Shown here: in pieces, positions 1 to 8,587 of the stretch
Numbering within the stretch: the stretch's first letter is position 1
Layout: each line of letters opens with the position of its first letter
DNA from: Nitrospirota bacterium
GTDB lineage: Bacteria > Nitrospirota_A > Leptospirillia > Leptospirillales > Leptospirillaceae
Length of the DNA: 22,028 bases
Direction of reading: 5' to 3'
Assembly (NCBI GenBank): GCA_021838765.1
Contig: JAKCCY010000038.1
Span: 1 to 22,028, forward strand
Notes under the pieces: generated by a model
What the model was told of the DNA's origin: nothing
Seen by the model: the letters and a program-made list of their open reading frames with translations, nothing else
Database searches by the model: none
Made by a program: the position numbers and the translations under genes

Positions 1-360
1 AAAAAGATCGTTTCCAAGGCAAAAGGCACCGGACGAGGTATTGCCCTTGAGGATCTCAAGGGATTCAACGGCCGGACAATGGTTGGAAAGAGCCAAAAGG
101 AACGATTCGGAAAATGGGCGTTTGACCAGTCGAGACGCTTTATCACCTACAAGGCTGTTCTGGAAGGGGTTTCCGTGGTTCTGATTGATCCACGAAACAC
201 CTCCCGCACATGCTCTGTGTGTGGACATTGCGAAAAAGACAACCGAACGTCTCAAGGCCATTTCTCCTGTTTGAGGTGCACCCATACCGAACATGCGGAC
301 ATCAATGCCGCACGGAACATTCGCTTCAAGGCTGCAATCAATCGGCCTATCGCAGTCTGA
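1..360 (+). CDS. tnpB: TnpB (IS200/IS605 OrfB) RNA-guided nuclease, C-terminal part, 5' end outside window
   Basis: The frame is open from base 1 to the TGA at 358-360, giving the last 119 residues of a protein family usually near 370-400 residues long. Visible parts: the RuvC-II block with Glu in ALEDL (residue 17 of the fragment), a four-Cys zinc ribbon (CSVCG at 71-75 and CLRC at 90-93), and the RuvC-III Asp in DINAARNI (residue 100). TnpB cuts DNA guided by an RNA made from the element's right end and helps IS200/IS605 elements persist. No TnpA is visible, but it could lie to the left. The N-terminus is cut by the window edge, so intactness cannot be judged. The conserved catalytic residues in the visible part argue against long decay. 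Confidence 0.9.
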   Translation, partial: KKIVSKAKGTGRGIALEDLKGFNGRTMVGKSQKERFGKWAFDQSRRFITYKAVLEGVSVVLIDPRNTSRTCSVCGHCEKDNRTSQGHFSCLRCTHTEHADINAARNIRFKAAINRPIAV

Positions 361-420
361 ATCGAACGCTTGAACTGCAAACCCCCACTACAGCCTCGGC
401 TGAGTGGCCGGTAGTTGATC
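361..420 (+). ncRNA. Probable right end of the IS element / 3' part of the TnpB omega-RNA
   Basis: Directly after the tnpB stop is a short stretch able to fold several ways: ACTAC (387-391) against GTAGT (411-415), and CAGCC (391-395) against GGCTG (398-402). In IS200/IS605 elements the right end carries subterminal hairpins and encodes the scaffold end of the omega-RNA, whose guide is the sequence just outside the element. TTGAT at 415-419 matches the kind of pentanucleotide used as a target motif in some members. The exact element end cannot be fixed from one copy. The assignment is inferred from position and base pairing. Confidence 0.35.
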
Positions 421-457
421 TCCTCGCAGTATGTTTTTCAAGGGCCAATTTGCATTT

Positions 458-806
<349 letters not shown>

Positions 807-884
807 ATGTTGAGTTTACAGAAAAAGGACGAAGAAGTGATTCTCTTGTATGCGAATATCCCTGATCACAAGAGACCTCGCTAA
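807..884 (+). CDS. 25-residue ORF whose C-terminus matches the small membrane ORF at 1354-1470
   Basis: ATG at 807 follows an AGGA about 7 bases upstream and reads 25 codons to TAA at 882-884. The last 15 residues (VILLYANIPDHKRPR) align with [15 protein letters not shown] at the end of the 38-residue ORF downstream. By eye about 38 of 48 bases match (837-884 against 1423-1470). The N-terminal hydrophobic helix of the other copy is absent here. It could be a decayed duplicate of that gene or a shortened paralogue. Function unknown. Confidence 0.35.
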   Translation: MLSLQKKDEEVILLYANIPDHKRPR

Positions 885-1002
885 GCTTTCTTTTCCCTTC
901 TCACGGAACGAGGCATCAATTCCTCTTTACGATCCTAATGCCATTGCAAAAAATATTGATATAACGCACCCCTTCCAGTAAACTCGATCAAAAGGAGAAA
1001 CC

Positions 1003-1329
1003 ATGGCCTCTTCCATCGAAGCGATTCAGAAAATTCTTCAGGAAACCGTCGCACCTGGCATCAGCGATCTTCGGGAACGATTGACACGCGTGGAAGTCGA
1101 GATCAAGCGACTAGATGACAAAATCGACAATGGGCTTGCCCAACTAGACGACAAAATCGAGAATGGACTTGCCCGGCTAGATGCCAAAATCGACAACGGA
1201 TTTGCTCGTATGGACGAACGTTTCTTGCGTCAGGATGCACGAATGGATCATCTGGAAGATAAACTTTCCACCGCCCTTGATATCCGAGAACGATTGGCAG
1301 CTCTTGAAGCAAAAATGGCTTCCCGATAG
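1003..1329 (+). CDS. Small coiled-coil protein with 11-residue repeats
   Basis: 108 residues, with a strong ribosome site AAAGGAG at 991-997 ahead of the ATG. After a leading helix (MASSIEAIQKILQET) it contains five consecutive 11-residue units at residues 38-92: DDKIDNGLAQL, DDKIENGLARL, DAKIDNGFARM, DERFLRQDARM and DHLEDKLSTAL. It ends IRERLAALEAKM. The 11-residue spacing with Leu/Ile/Met at fixed positions is that of a right-handed or hendecad coiled coil. No membrane segment or signal peptide is seen. It belongs to a common class of short coiled-coil proteins with no firm function. The tiny membrane ORF begins 24 bases downstream and may be co-transcribed. Confidence 0.8.
   Translation: MASSIEAIQKILQETVAPGISDLRERLTRVEVEIKRLDDKIDNGLAQLDDKIENGLARLDAKIDNGFARMDERFLRQDARMDHLEDKLSTALDIRERLAALEAKMASR
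1114..1278 (+). repeat. Five 33-bp units encoding the hendecad repeats
   Basis: Five consecutive 33-bp units encode the 11-residue repeats. The first three are clearly similar at DNA level (each begins GA[TC]G[AC]CAAAATCGA), while the last two have diverged. Such units can expand or contract by 33 bp without breaking the frame. Confidence 0.7.
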
Positions 1330-1353
1330 ATTCCTGTAGAAAGACGGCCAGAC

Positions 1354-2323
<970 letters not shown>

Positions 2324-2359
2324 GAAGAATTAATAGCAGGTATCAGCTAGAAATTCAAG

Positions 2360-2381
2360 GGGAAGGAGAAGATTCCTTCCC
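2360..2381 (-). terminator. Hairpin after the nuoEF-like gene
   Basis: Perfect 8-bp stem, GGGAAGGA (2360-2367) and TCCTTCCC (2374-2381), with a 6-base loop, 15 bases past the stop of the gene at 2397-4295. The T-run after it is weak on the minus strand (TTGAATTTC), so it is a poor intrinsic terminator but may still limit read-through into the tRNA gene. Confidence 0.4.
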
Positions 2382-2396
2382 TCTTCGGGCCAATTT

Positions 2397-4295
2397 TTAG
2401 TCCTGATCCTGTTCTTCCCCTTCAACAATTCCCTCGGGAATCCACTCACTTGACCTGCGAACCGAAAACAGTCGCTCCCCTTCAGGAGCCATCGGGCAGA
2501 CCCCGGCAGGACAAATATGCTTCTCTACATGAGACATCCATTCTTCCTTGAAATACTCAAGAGAACTGAGAGGCACACTTGGAGCGCTCTTTCCAAGGCC
2601 GCAAATGGATGACTCCATCATGTAATCCCCGATCCGGACCAGAAGGTCAAACATCTCAGGTTTCCCCTGCCCGTGAACGATCTGGTCCAGAATCTCATAG
2701 TAGTCCTCTGTTCCGTCACGACATGGAGTGCACTGGCCACAAGACTCATGATGGCTGAAAGCGGACATCCAGTAGGCAAGATCCACCATGCAGGTCGAGT
2801 CGTCCAGCACAATAACCGAGGCGGAGCCCAAAAAAGAGCCCGTCAAGGCAACAGAAGGATAATCGAGAGAGATATCGAGATGCTCCGGAAGGAGAAGCCG
2901 GCTTGCCGAGCCCGCAGGAAGGATCGCCTTCAGCTTGCGGCCGTTGGGAATCCCTCCCCCCAAAACCATGATCACCTCACGAAGGCTCATTCCGAAGGGA
3001 ACCTCATAGAGTCCCGGCTTCGCGATGTGCCCCGACAGACAAAATAGCTTTGTCCCCGGAGTGGCTTCGTCACCAAGGGACTTATACCATTCCCCCCCCT
3101 TCAGAATAATGGAAGGGATGTTGGCAAGGGTTTCGACATTCTGAACATCTGTAGGCCTTCCCCAAAGCCCCACATCGGTAATCCTGGGCGGTTTGTTCCT
3201 GGGCAATCCGCGACGCCCCTCAAGGCTATTGATCAGCGAGCTTTCCTCGCCGCAGATATAAGCGCCTGCCCCCCGATACAGCCGGATATCGTAAGAAAAT
3301 CCCGACCCCAGAATGTGTTCTCCCAGGAATCCCCGCTGGCGGGCTTCCTCAATCGCCTTTTCAAGGATCCGCCAGGAACCGGGATATTCTGCCCGAAGAT
3401 AGATATAACCGAGATTCGCCCCAACAGCATAACCTGCCAGAATGATCCCCTCGATCAGGCTATGGGGATCACGCTCCATGATGTAGCGGTCCTTGAAGGT
3501 CCCTGGCTCGCCCTCGTCCGCATTGGCTACAACATACTTCACACCTTCATGTTTTTTCACCGCAGCAAGCTTCGCGCCGGTCGAATAGTCCGCACCTCCC
3601 CGACCTCCCAGGCCAGATAGCCGGATCTCGTCGATGACCGCATCCGGAGACATTGATGACAGAGCCTTCTTCAGGGCATTGTACCCACCCTTCTCGAGAT
3701 AGGAGTCCATCTCAACTGTTACAGGAGAGGCCAGATCGTTAAAAACCACCGTTTTTCCCTTGATGGGTTCTCCGATAGGAGTTGGAACAGGACAAATCGT
3801 GGGACCGCTGCTCTTGTATCTTGAAAGGATTTCAGGGAGGGACTCAGGAGTGACATTCAGGTACACATCCTCATCAATCATGAGCGAAGGTCCTTCCGCA
3901 CACTGTCCAAGACACTGGGCCGGCCTCAGCGTGAAAAGGCCATCGGATGTCGTTTCCTCAATTCCGATCCCGAGATTCCTGGAAAGGGCCCGGAAGAGCT
4001 TCTTCCCTCCATTGTTCAGACAGGGATTCGTAAGACAGGGGCGAATGACATGGTGGCCAGAAGGATGAAATGAAAAAAACTGGTAGAATGTCCCGATTCC
4101 CAAAACATCGGAAGGAGAAAGGGATGTCTTCCTGGCAATTTCCCTGACCTCCTCTTCCCGGATATAGTTGGACCGTCCCATTGCGTCGTGGAGAAGTGGC
4201 AAGACAGCCTGTTCTGGTCGCTCCCAGGATGCGGAGGAATCAGAACAAGCGGTCTCTTTGAAGGATGCGTCACCCGATATACGATCTGAGTCCAA
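2397..4295 (-). CDS. NuoE-NuoF fusion: NAD(P)H-oxidising flavin/iron-sulfur subunit (HoxF/FdsB/NuoF family)
   Basis: 632 residues from a TTG start with a strong ribosome site (AAAGGAGGT, 5 bases before). The N-terminal NuoE-like domain carries the [2Fe-2S] ligands C87, C92, C128 and C132 (C-x4-C and C-x3-C). From about residue 180 it is NuoF: FMN/NADH-site loop GLGGRGGAD (228-236), NADEGEPGTFKDR (258-270), GAGAYICGEESSL (342-354), and [4Fe-4S] ligands C519, C522, C525 and C565. The usual GLRGRGGAGFPTG loop is altered here to GLGGRGGADYSTG. Such proteins take electrons from NADH, or give them to NAD+, in complex I, NAD-linked hydrogenases and formate dehydrogenases. No partner subunit (NuoG, HoxUYH, FdhA) lies nearby, so the partner is unknown. 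Fused NuoEF proteins occur in several lineages. Confidence 0.92.
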   Translation of the reverse strand: MDSDRISGDASFKETACSDSSASWERPEQAVLPLLHDAMGRSNYIREEEVREIARKTSLSPSDVLGIGTFYQFFSFHPSGHHVIRPCLTNPCLNNGGKKLFRALSRNLGIGIEETTSDGLFTLRPAQCLGQCAEGPSLMIDEDVYLNVTPESLPEILSRYKSSGPTICPVPTPIGEPIKGKTVVFNDLASPVTVEMDSYLEKGGYNALKKALSSMSPDAVIDEIRLSGLGGRGGADYSTGAKLAAVKKHEGVKYVVANADEGEPGTFKDRYIMERDPHSLIEGIILAGYAVGANLGYIYLRAEYPGSWRILEKAIEEARQRGFLGEHILGSGFSYDIRLYRGAGAYICGEESSLINSLEGRRGLPRNKPPRITDVGLWGRPTDVQNVETLANIPSIILKGGEWYKSLGDEATPGTKLFCLSGHIAKPGLYEVPFGMSLREVIMVLGGGIPNGRKLKAILPAGSASRLLLPEHLDISLDYPSVALTGSFLGSASVIVLDDSTCMVDLAYWMSAFSHHESCGQCTPCRDGTEDYYEILDQIVHGQGKPEMFDLLVRIGDYMMESSICGLGKSAPSVPLSSLEYFKEEWMSHVEKHICPAGVCPMAPEGERLFSVRRSSEWIPEGIVEGEEQDQD

Positions 4296-4357
4296 GATTG
4301 ACCTCCTTTTACATGATTGCCTTCACCTTGTCATTTCTGGGAAAATAAACGACATTA

Positions 4358-4409
4358 CAGGATGTTCCCTCTAATGGGTTCACCCATTGAACTACACCCT
4401 AACATCCTG
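4358..4409. promoter_or_regulatory. Nested inverted repeat in the divergent promoter region
   Basis: Outer arms CAGGATGTT (4358-4366) and AACATCCTG (4401-4409), perfect over 9 bp, enclose an inner palindrome AATGGGT-TC-ACCCATT (4373-4388) with 7-bp arms. It sits between the divergent NuoEF-like gene (TTG at 4295) and the lipoprotein gene (ATG at 4428) and ends just before the lipoprotein's ribosome site GGGGAGA. It could be an operator for a dimeric regulator or an RNA hairpin controlling translation. The sequence alone does not decide. Confidence 0.5.
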
Positions 4410-4427
4410 CCATAACGGGGAGATAAA

Positions 4428-5021
4428 ATGAACAGGTTGAAAGAGCGTCAATCATTTTCCGGGAAGATCAGACTGTTGCTGTTTTTTTTACTGATCGCGA
4501 ACGTTTCCCTGACCGCCTGCTCAACAAACCCGGTGGAACTGCACCCCTACCAGAAAAACACAACCATTCCAGCCACACCTGAAGAGTCCAGAGCCATTCT
4601 TGAATCCATTGAAAAAACCCATCCGGGAATCCATATCGAAGCCTCGCTCTCCCCCGCCGGAACAGCGACCAATGCCAAGATTACGGTGCGAACCTCCCGC
4701 AAGGAACATCTCGTCAACAAGGGATTCCAGAAAATTGAGGGCAAAACCGAGATTTACCCCGCCTGCCAGCACTGGTTCTATCTGACAAGGAACTTCGATC
4801 CGGCTTGTGGGGGCGGGAAACTATGGGGAACAGCCTCTGCTATTTTTGTCGATGGAGTCGGGATAGGAGCTCTTTTTGATCTCGTTCAGCTTGGGCGATA
4901 CCCGTTTACTTGGACCAAGACCGATCTCTCAAACCCGCAAATGACCGATGAAGTGGCCGATCTGGCGAAGAAAATGGCTTTGTCGGCCAAAAACAAAGCG
5001 ACTCTTTCAGCTCCAAGGTGA
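4428..5021 (+). CDS. Putative lipoprotein, unknown function
   Basis: 197 residues with ribosome site GGGGAGA ahead of ATG. The N-terminus is basic (MNRLKERQ), then a hydrophobic stretch (about 16-27) ends in the lipobox LTAC, with the lipidated Cys at residue 31. The mature part has a short Ser/Pro/Glu linker, a region that may fold as alpha/beta (PGIHIEASLSPAGTATNAKITV), two Cys (CQHW and DPACGGG) and a Gly/Ala-rich moderately hydrophobic stretch (GTASAIFVDGVGIGALFDL). I recognise no family. It is divergent from the NuoEF-like gene and has no clear partner downstream on its strand. Confidence 0.75.
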   Translation: MNRLKERQSFSGKIRLLLFFLLIANVSLTACSTNPVELHPYQKNTTIPATPEESRAILESIEKTHPGIHIEASLSPAGTATNAKITVRTSRKEHLVNKGFQKIEGKTEIYPACQHWFYLTRNFDPACGGGKLWGTASAIFVDGVGIGALFDLVQLGRYPFTWTKTDLSNPQMTDEVADLAKKMALSAKNKATLSAPR

Positions 5022-5055
5022 AGGAACTGAAAGAGCACTCTCTGTGGAATATTGT

Positions 5056-5217
5056 TCAGGATCTGCGTCTTGCGCGGCGTCCTGTCGATGAAACAACCCT
5101 CACCGGTTGCAGCTCTGACCTGCGGGAGTGTGCAAGAAGCTTGGACAGAAAAACAACCGGAACCAAAACAAAAAGAGTGATCAGCAAAGAACCAAGCATC
5201 TTCCCACCTTCTTTCAT
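5056..5217 (-). CDS. Possible small membrane protein
   Basis: ATG at 5217, or at 5199 behind a GAAGG, opens a frame of 47-53 residues. It has one strongly hydrophobic helix (LGSLLITLFVLVPVVFLSKLL) followed by an Arg-rich tail, a typical single-pass arrangement. It lies opposite the end of the region after the lipoprotein gene. No family is recognised. The plus strand also has a long open frame here (5018-5530) without protein-like character, so at most one is real. Confidence 0.3.
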   Translation of the reverse strand: MKEGGKMLGSLLITLFVLVPVVFLSKLLAHSRRSELQPVRVVSSTGRRARRRS

Positions 5218-5286
5218 CACCAGAAAAAATGATCCGGTCAAAGGGAAGGCCGGACAAAAAACCGACCACCTCCCCGGAACGCTCCC

Positions 5287-5445
5287 TCAAGGTCGAATCT
5301 TTCCAACAGGAGCTCCAATGGTTTCAATATATTCCCTCACCGGAGCCTCGTCAACCTTTTTGACCGCCCAATCCAGTGATTTGGCACACGGTTTGGCCAC
5401 ATTGCGGCTTTTTTCAAAGGCTTCCGGAAAAAGAAGCTCGTTCAT
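5287..5445 (-). CDS. Possible 52-residue helical protein
   Basis: ATG at 5445 to TGA at 5287-5289. The peptide starts MNELLFPEAFEKSRNVAK and ends IGAPVGKIRP. Composition and codon use look protein-like, with two probable amphipathic helices. No clear ribosome site precedes the ATG and no family is recognised. It runs in the same direction as the possible membrane protein at 5056-5217. With that ORF it is the only coding candidate I find in the gap between the lipoprotein and the methyltransferase. Confidence 0.3.
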   Translation of the reverse strand: MNELLFPEAFEKSRNVAKPCAKSLDWAVKKVDEAPVREYIETIGAPVGKIRP

Positions 5446-5517
5446 GACACCAACGGCAATCGACTTGCAACATTATCGGAACAGCCATCACCTCATTCAA
5501 GACCGAGTCGGCCCAAC

Positions 5518-6822
5518 ATGTCAGGTGTAATCTGGACAGGAATGGAAGAAGCCCTCAATGAGCTGAAAGCCCCATTTGAAGGATCCATCTCCGAAGATAC
5601 GGATTACTGCAAAAATGTCCCTGATCCCATTCACAAGCTTTATACGGGGAATAACCTTCCCATCTTGAAATACCTGCTTGGAGAGATCTCCGGGGAGGTC
5701 AAGGTGATTTATATTGACCCGCCCTACAACACCGGGAGCATTCTGAACTATCACGACCGCTTTTCGGTTTCATACAAAAAAAACTCTCCCCTCAAACGGG
5801 CCGAAGATTTCGATGAATGGCTCAGCAAACCCTCGGCGGACCATAGCCCCTGGATGAGCTTCATGTTTCCAAGACTTGCACTAGCCAGGAAGCTTCTCCG
5901 CCCGGATGGCGTGATTTTTATCAGCATCGATGATCGGGAGCTCCCGAGGCTCAGGCTTTTGATGGATTGGATCATGGGGGAAAAGAACCATATCGGAACA
6001 GTTGTCTGGAGAAAGAAGGTGGTACGGGGCAGAGGGAACCGGCATATCATCCCCCAAACCGAATATATCGTTTGTTATGCGAAGGACATTTCCATTCTCC
6101 CCCCCTTTCAGGAGCCCTTGACCGATGACATGATCGGTGCCTACACCAAAAAAGATGAAATGGGGGCCTATAAGGAGATTCCCCTCGCCAAATCCGGAAC
6201 AGCCCATTCTCCCCGCCCCAATCTTGTCTACCCGATTATCGCTCCCGACGGAACAACCATTCACTGTCCTACCCATCAGTGGAGATGGAGCGAGAAAACA
6301 TTCAGGGAGCGTCAACAGGAAATTCTCTTCCGGAAAACGAAAAAGGGGGTCTGGAGGATTTTGACAAAACAATATCTGGAAACAGCCGATGGACTGCGCT
6401 ACAGAACGCCCACATCACTCTACGACAAGGTCACCACCACCGATGGCACGAAAGAGCTGCAAGCCATTTCCGGAAACGGGAACTTTGACTTTCCAAAGCC
6501 ATCAAGACTGATCCGGGACCTGATTTCCTGGGCAACAACCGGCTCTCCCCAACCGGACAGACCGGAGATCATCCTCGATTTTTTTGCGGGAACGGCTCCA
6601 ACAGCCCAGGCGGTGATCGACCTCAACAGGGAAGATCACCGGAGAAGAATCTGTTATCTCGTCCAGGACCGGATCGAGGATCCCCGCCACACAGACAAAA
6701 TCCTTGAACTGGCAAAAATCAGGATTCAAAAAGCCCGTGAATCCCCATCGGATGGATCTATGGAAGATCAGGCCATTTTTCCGCAAGGATTTCGACTATT
6801 CCATTATCTCCCACCAGCATAG
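5518..6822 (+). CDS. DNA methyltransferase, beta class (type III Mod-like), no cognate nuclease nearby
   Basis: 434 residues. The amino-methyltransferase catalytic motif IV appears as YIDPPYNTGS (D67-P-P-Y70), before the AdoMet-binding motif I near the C-terminus (LDFFAGTAPTAQA, around 353-364). That order is the beta class, as in type III Mod subunits and some solitary N6-adenine enzymes. The segment between (about 160-340) is the probable target-recognition region. Motif I is altered: the usual FAGSGTTAHAV reads FAGTAPTAQAV, losing the second Gly. Type III Mod proteins are usually longer (over 550 residues). No Res subunit or other nuclease is present, and the next gene is comEC on the other strand, 1 base away. 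The ATG at 5518 lacks a good ribosome site; another at 5542 is possible. Confidence 0.85.
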   Translation: MSGVIWTGMEEALNELKAPFEGSISEDTDYCKNVPDPIHKLYTGNNLPILKYLLGEISGEVKVIYIDPPYNTGSILNYHDRFSVSYKKNSPLKRAEDFDEWLSKPSADHSPWMSFMFPRLALARKLLRPDGVIFISIDDRELPRLRLLMDWIMGEKNHIGTVVWRKKVVRGRGNRHIIPQTEYIVCYAKDISILPPFQEPLTDDMIGAYTKKDEMGAYKEIPLAKSGTAHSPRPNLVYPIIAPDGTTIHCPTHQWRWSEKTFRERQQEILFRKTKKGVWRILTKQYLETADGLRYRTPTSLYDKVTTTDGTKELQAISGNGNFDFPKPSRLIRDLISWATTGSPQPDRPEIILDFFAGTAPTAQAVIDLNREDHRRRICYLVQDRIEDPRHTDKILELAKIRIQKARESPSDGSMEDQAIFPQGFRLFHYLPPA

Positions 6823-6823
6823 C

Positions 6824-8587
6824 CTAGGGAGTCTGCACAAGCCGGGACAAGTTCAGGACCTCCCTTTGGGGACTCCATGACCAGCCGGCAAATGCCAACG
6901 GCTCTTTCCCGGAAAAAACCGGTCCATTTTCTGATTGTCGAACAACCGCCGGCATCACTCCGCTCCAATCCACCGAAGTCGATTGTCCAGCCACCTTTCC
7001 GGTGAAATGGTTTGTGACCGACAAAAAGAGAATCGGAGTGATCACGATCAGGAGGGGAAAGATCTCACGGGCAAGTCCCCTTGAGTACTTTTGTCTCAGG
7101 AAAAGCCCCACCAGCCATCCATTGAAAATCAAAAGCAAAACAGGCGGAACAGCCGGAAGGGAAATCTGTCCGAGCCTTATTCCCGAAAAGAAAGTGGCAA
7201 GAGCAATCACCGCCCGGGAACAGACACTCAAGACATTCTCCAGATATAAAGGCACCCAGCCCAAAAAGAGGGCCAGCCCCAGATAGGCAAATCCCGCAGG
7301 CAAAAGAACCTCTCCGGCCAAAGGAACGATGACAGGGTTCGAGACGATGCCCACAAAGTCACCGATATGGAAGACCCCCCATAAAAGCGGGGTGGTAAAA
7401 AGTGTTACCCAAAGTCCTGTCTTTACTGTTTCAGCAGAAAACAGAGCGGAAGGAACACTAGTGCCGGAGTGGTCCTCTTTCCTCAGGGCGGCCAGGACAC
7501 CCAGAACAGCCATCAGGGAAAGATCCATGCTCGTGGAACGGGGAAGATCAGGGATAAGGATCATCATGGCCATCAGGGAGATGCCAAAAAGATCCTCACG
7601 ATGGATGGAGACCCCCCATCCTCTCGATACAAGAACAAAAATGGCCGCAAGGAGTGCTCGTCCGGCGGGAGGAGGCATCCCGATCAAACTGGCGTAGGCG
7701 ATCAGGATGGGGATCACCAGAATGGCCGACAAGCGGTTCACATAAATACGGGCAAGAATTTGACGAAGGAATGCCAATGGCATCCATCGGAGGGCGACAA
7801 GGAACGACCCCGAAAGAAATGCGGCAAGGAGTCCCATATGCTCCCCCGAGACCGATAAAAGATGGTACACCCCGGAACCGAGAAAGACATTGTTGATCTC
7901 GGGAGACATATGGGTTGTATCAGAGAGAACCATGGCTTCAATCAGTCCGGAAACATCGGGAGGCAAGCGGGATTCGAGAAAAAGCTCGAGGGAATGAATC
8001 CTTCTTGGAGCCCACCCCGAAAAGGATCCCTCACCGTTTTCATCGATCATTTCCCGATCCGGAACAAAAACGTTCCAGGGACGAATCTCTCCCTGAAGAG
8101 ATCCATTGTCCAGAAATGACAAAAAACCATGTTGGGAAAGAAACTTGTCCGGGTGATCCGATAAGTACACATCGCCAGAAAAACACTCTCCCGCTTCTGG
8201 AGCCTGACGAACCCTCGCCGAGGGAATCAAAAGATGAATCCCCTCTTTTCTGCCATCGTCCAATGTGGCCATCAACACGGCTGAAAACGTTTTTTCCCCC
8301 TGGCTCTTGACCTTTTCAAGGCAACCATGAAAAACCGTATTTCCAGACGGAATCGTATGAGAATAGGGAATGGACAGATGGAAAATGGACCAGAAAAACC
8401 CGAGGGATACCCAGCTCCATGGTGAAACGATTCCGGGAGGGGCGGACAGGAATTCACGGTAGAGGAATAAGGAAAGGGATATCAGAAGGATGAGCACAAA
8501 AAGGGGAGCCAAAGGAAAGAAGACTCCCCCCAGGATCCCCAGAAAAGCGGCGATTGCCGCAACCAGCCACCCAACCGGAAAAATCAG
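6824..8587 (-). CDS. comEC: ComEC/Rec2-family DNA-uptake channel without the metallo-beta-lactamase domain
   Basis: About 587 residues if started at the CTG (8587-8585) that overlaps the glmM stop as CTGA, with GAGGT upstream. From the first ordinary start, TTG at 8512, it would have 562 residues but lose a hydrophobic stretch (VGWLVAAIAAFLGILGGVFF) that looks like the first ComEC helix. The DUF4131-like N-terminal part is followed by the Competence domain, with YHLLSVSGEHMGLLA (normally SG.H...L) and many membrane helices. The protein ends about 60 residues after the last helix, without the C-terminal metallo-beta-lactamase domain of typical ~750-residue ComEC. ComEC forms the inner-membrane channel for incoming single-stranded DNA. 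Here it is cotranscribed with glmM. Confidence 0.85.
   Translation of the reverse strand: MIFPVGWLVAAIAAFLGILGGVFFPLAPLFVLILLISLSLFLYREFLSAPPGIVSPWSWVSLGFFWSIFHLSIPYSHTIPSGNTVFHGCLEKVKSQGEKTFSAVLMATLDDGRKEGIHLLIPSARVRQAPEAGECFSGDVYLSDHPDKFLSQHGFLSFLDNGSLQGEIRPWNVFVPDREMIDENGEGSFSGWAPRRIHSLELFLESRLPPDVSGLIEAMVLSDTTHMSPEINNVFLGSGVYHLLSVSGEHMGLLAAFLSGSFLVALRWMPLAFLRQILARIYVNRLSAILVIPILIAYASLIGMPPPAGRALLAAIFVLVSRGWGVSIHREDLFGISLMAMMILIPDLPRSTSMDLSLMAVLGVLAALRKEDHSGTSVPSALFSAETVKTGLWVTLFTTPLLWGVFHIGDFVGIVSNPVIVPLAGEVLLPAGFAYLGLALFLGWVPLYLENVLSVCSRAVIALATFFSGIRLGQISLPAVPPVLLLIFNGWLVGLFLRQKYSRGLAREIFPLLIVITPILFLSVTNHFTGKVAGQSTSVDWSGVMPAVVRQSENGPVFSGKEPLAFAGWSWSPQREVLNLSRLVQTP

Noticed and set aside
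1114..1278. CRISPR-like array
   Set aside because: The 33-bp units are directly adjacent, in frame and coding, with no spacers.
4385..4405. Possible tRNA gene on the minus strand (GGGTGTAGTTCAATGG...GAAC)
   Set aside because: Only the D-arm fits; no anticodon stem, T-arm or matching acceptor strand follows.
5018..5530. 170-residue plus-strand open frame starting at a GTG that overlaps the lipoprotein stop
   Set aside because: Composition is not protein-like, no domain is visible, it runs into the methyltransferase start, and the minus strand gives more credible peptides.
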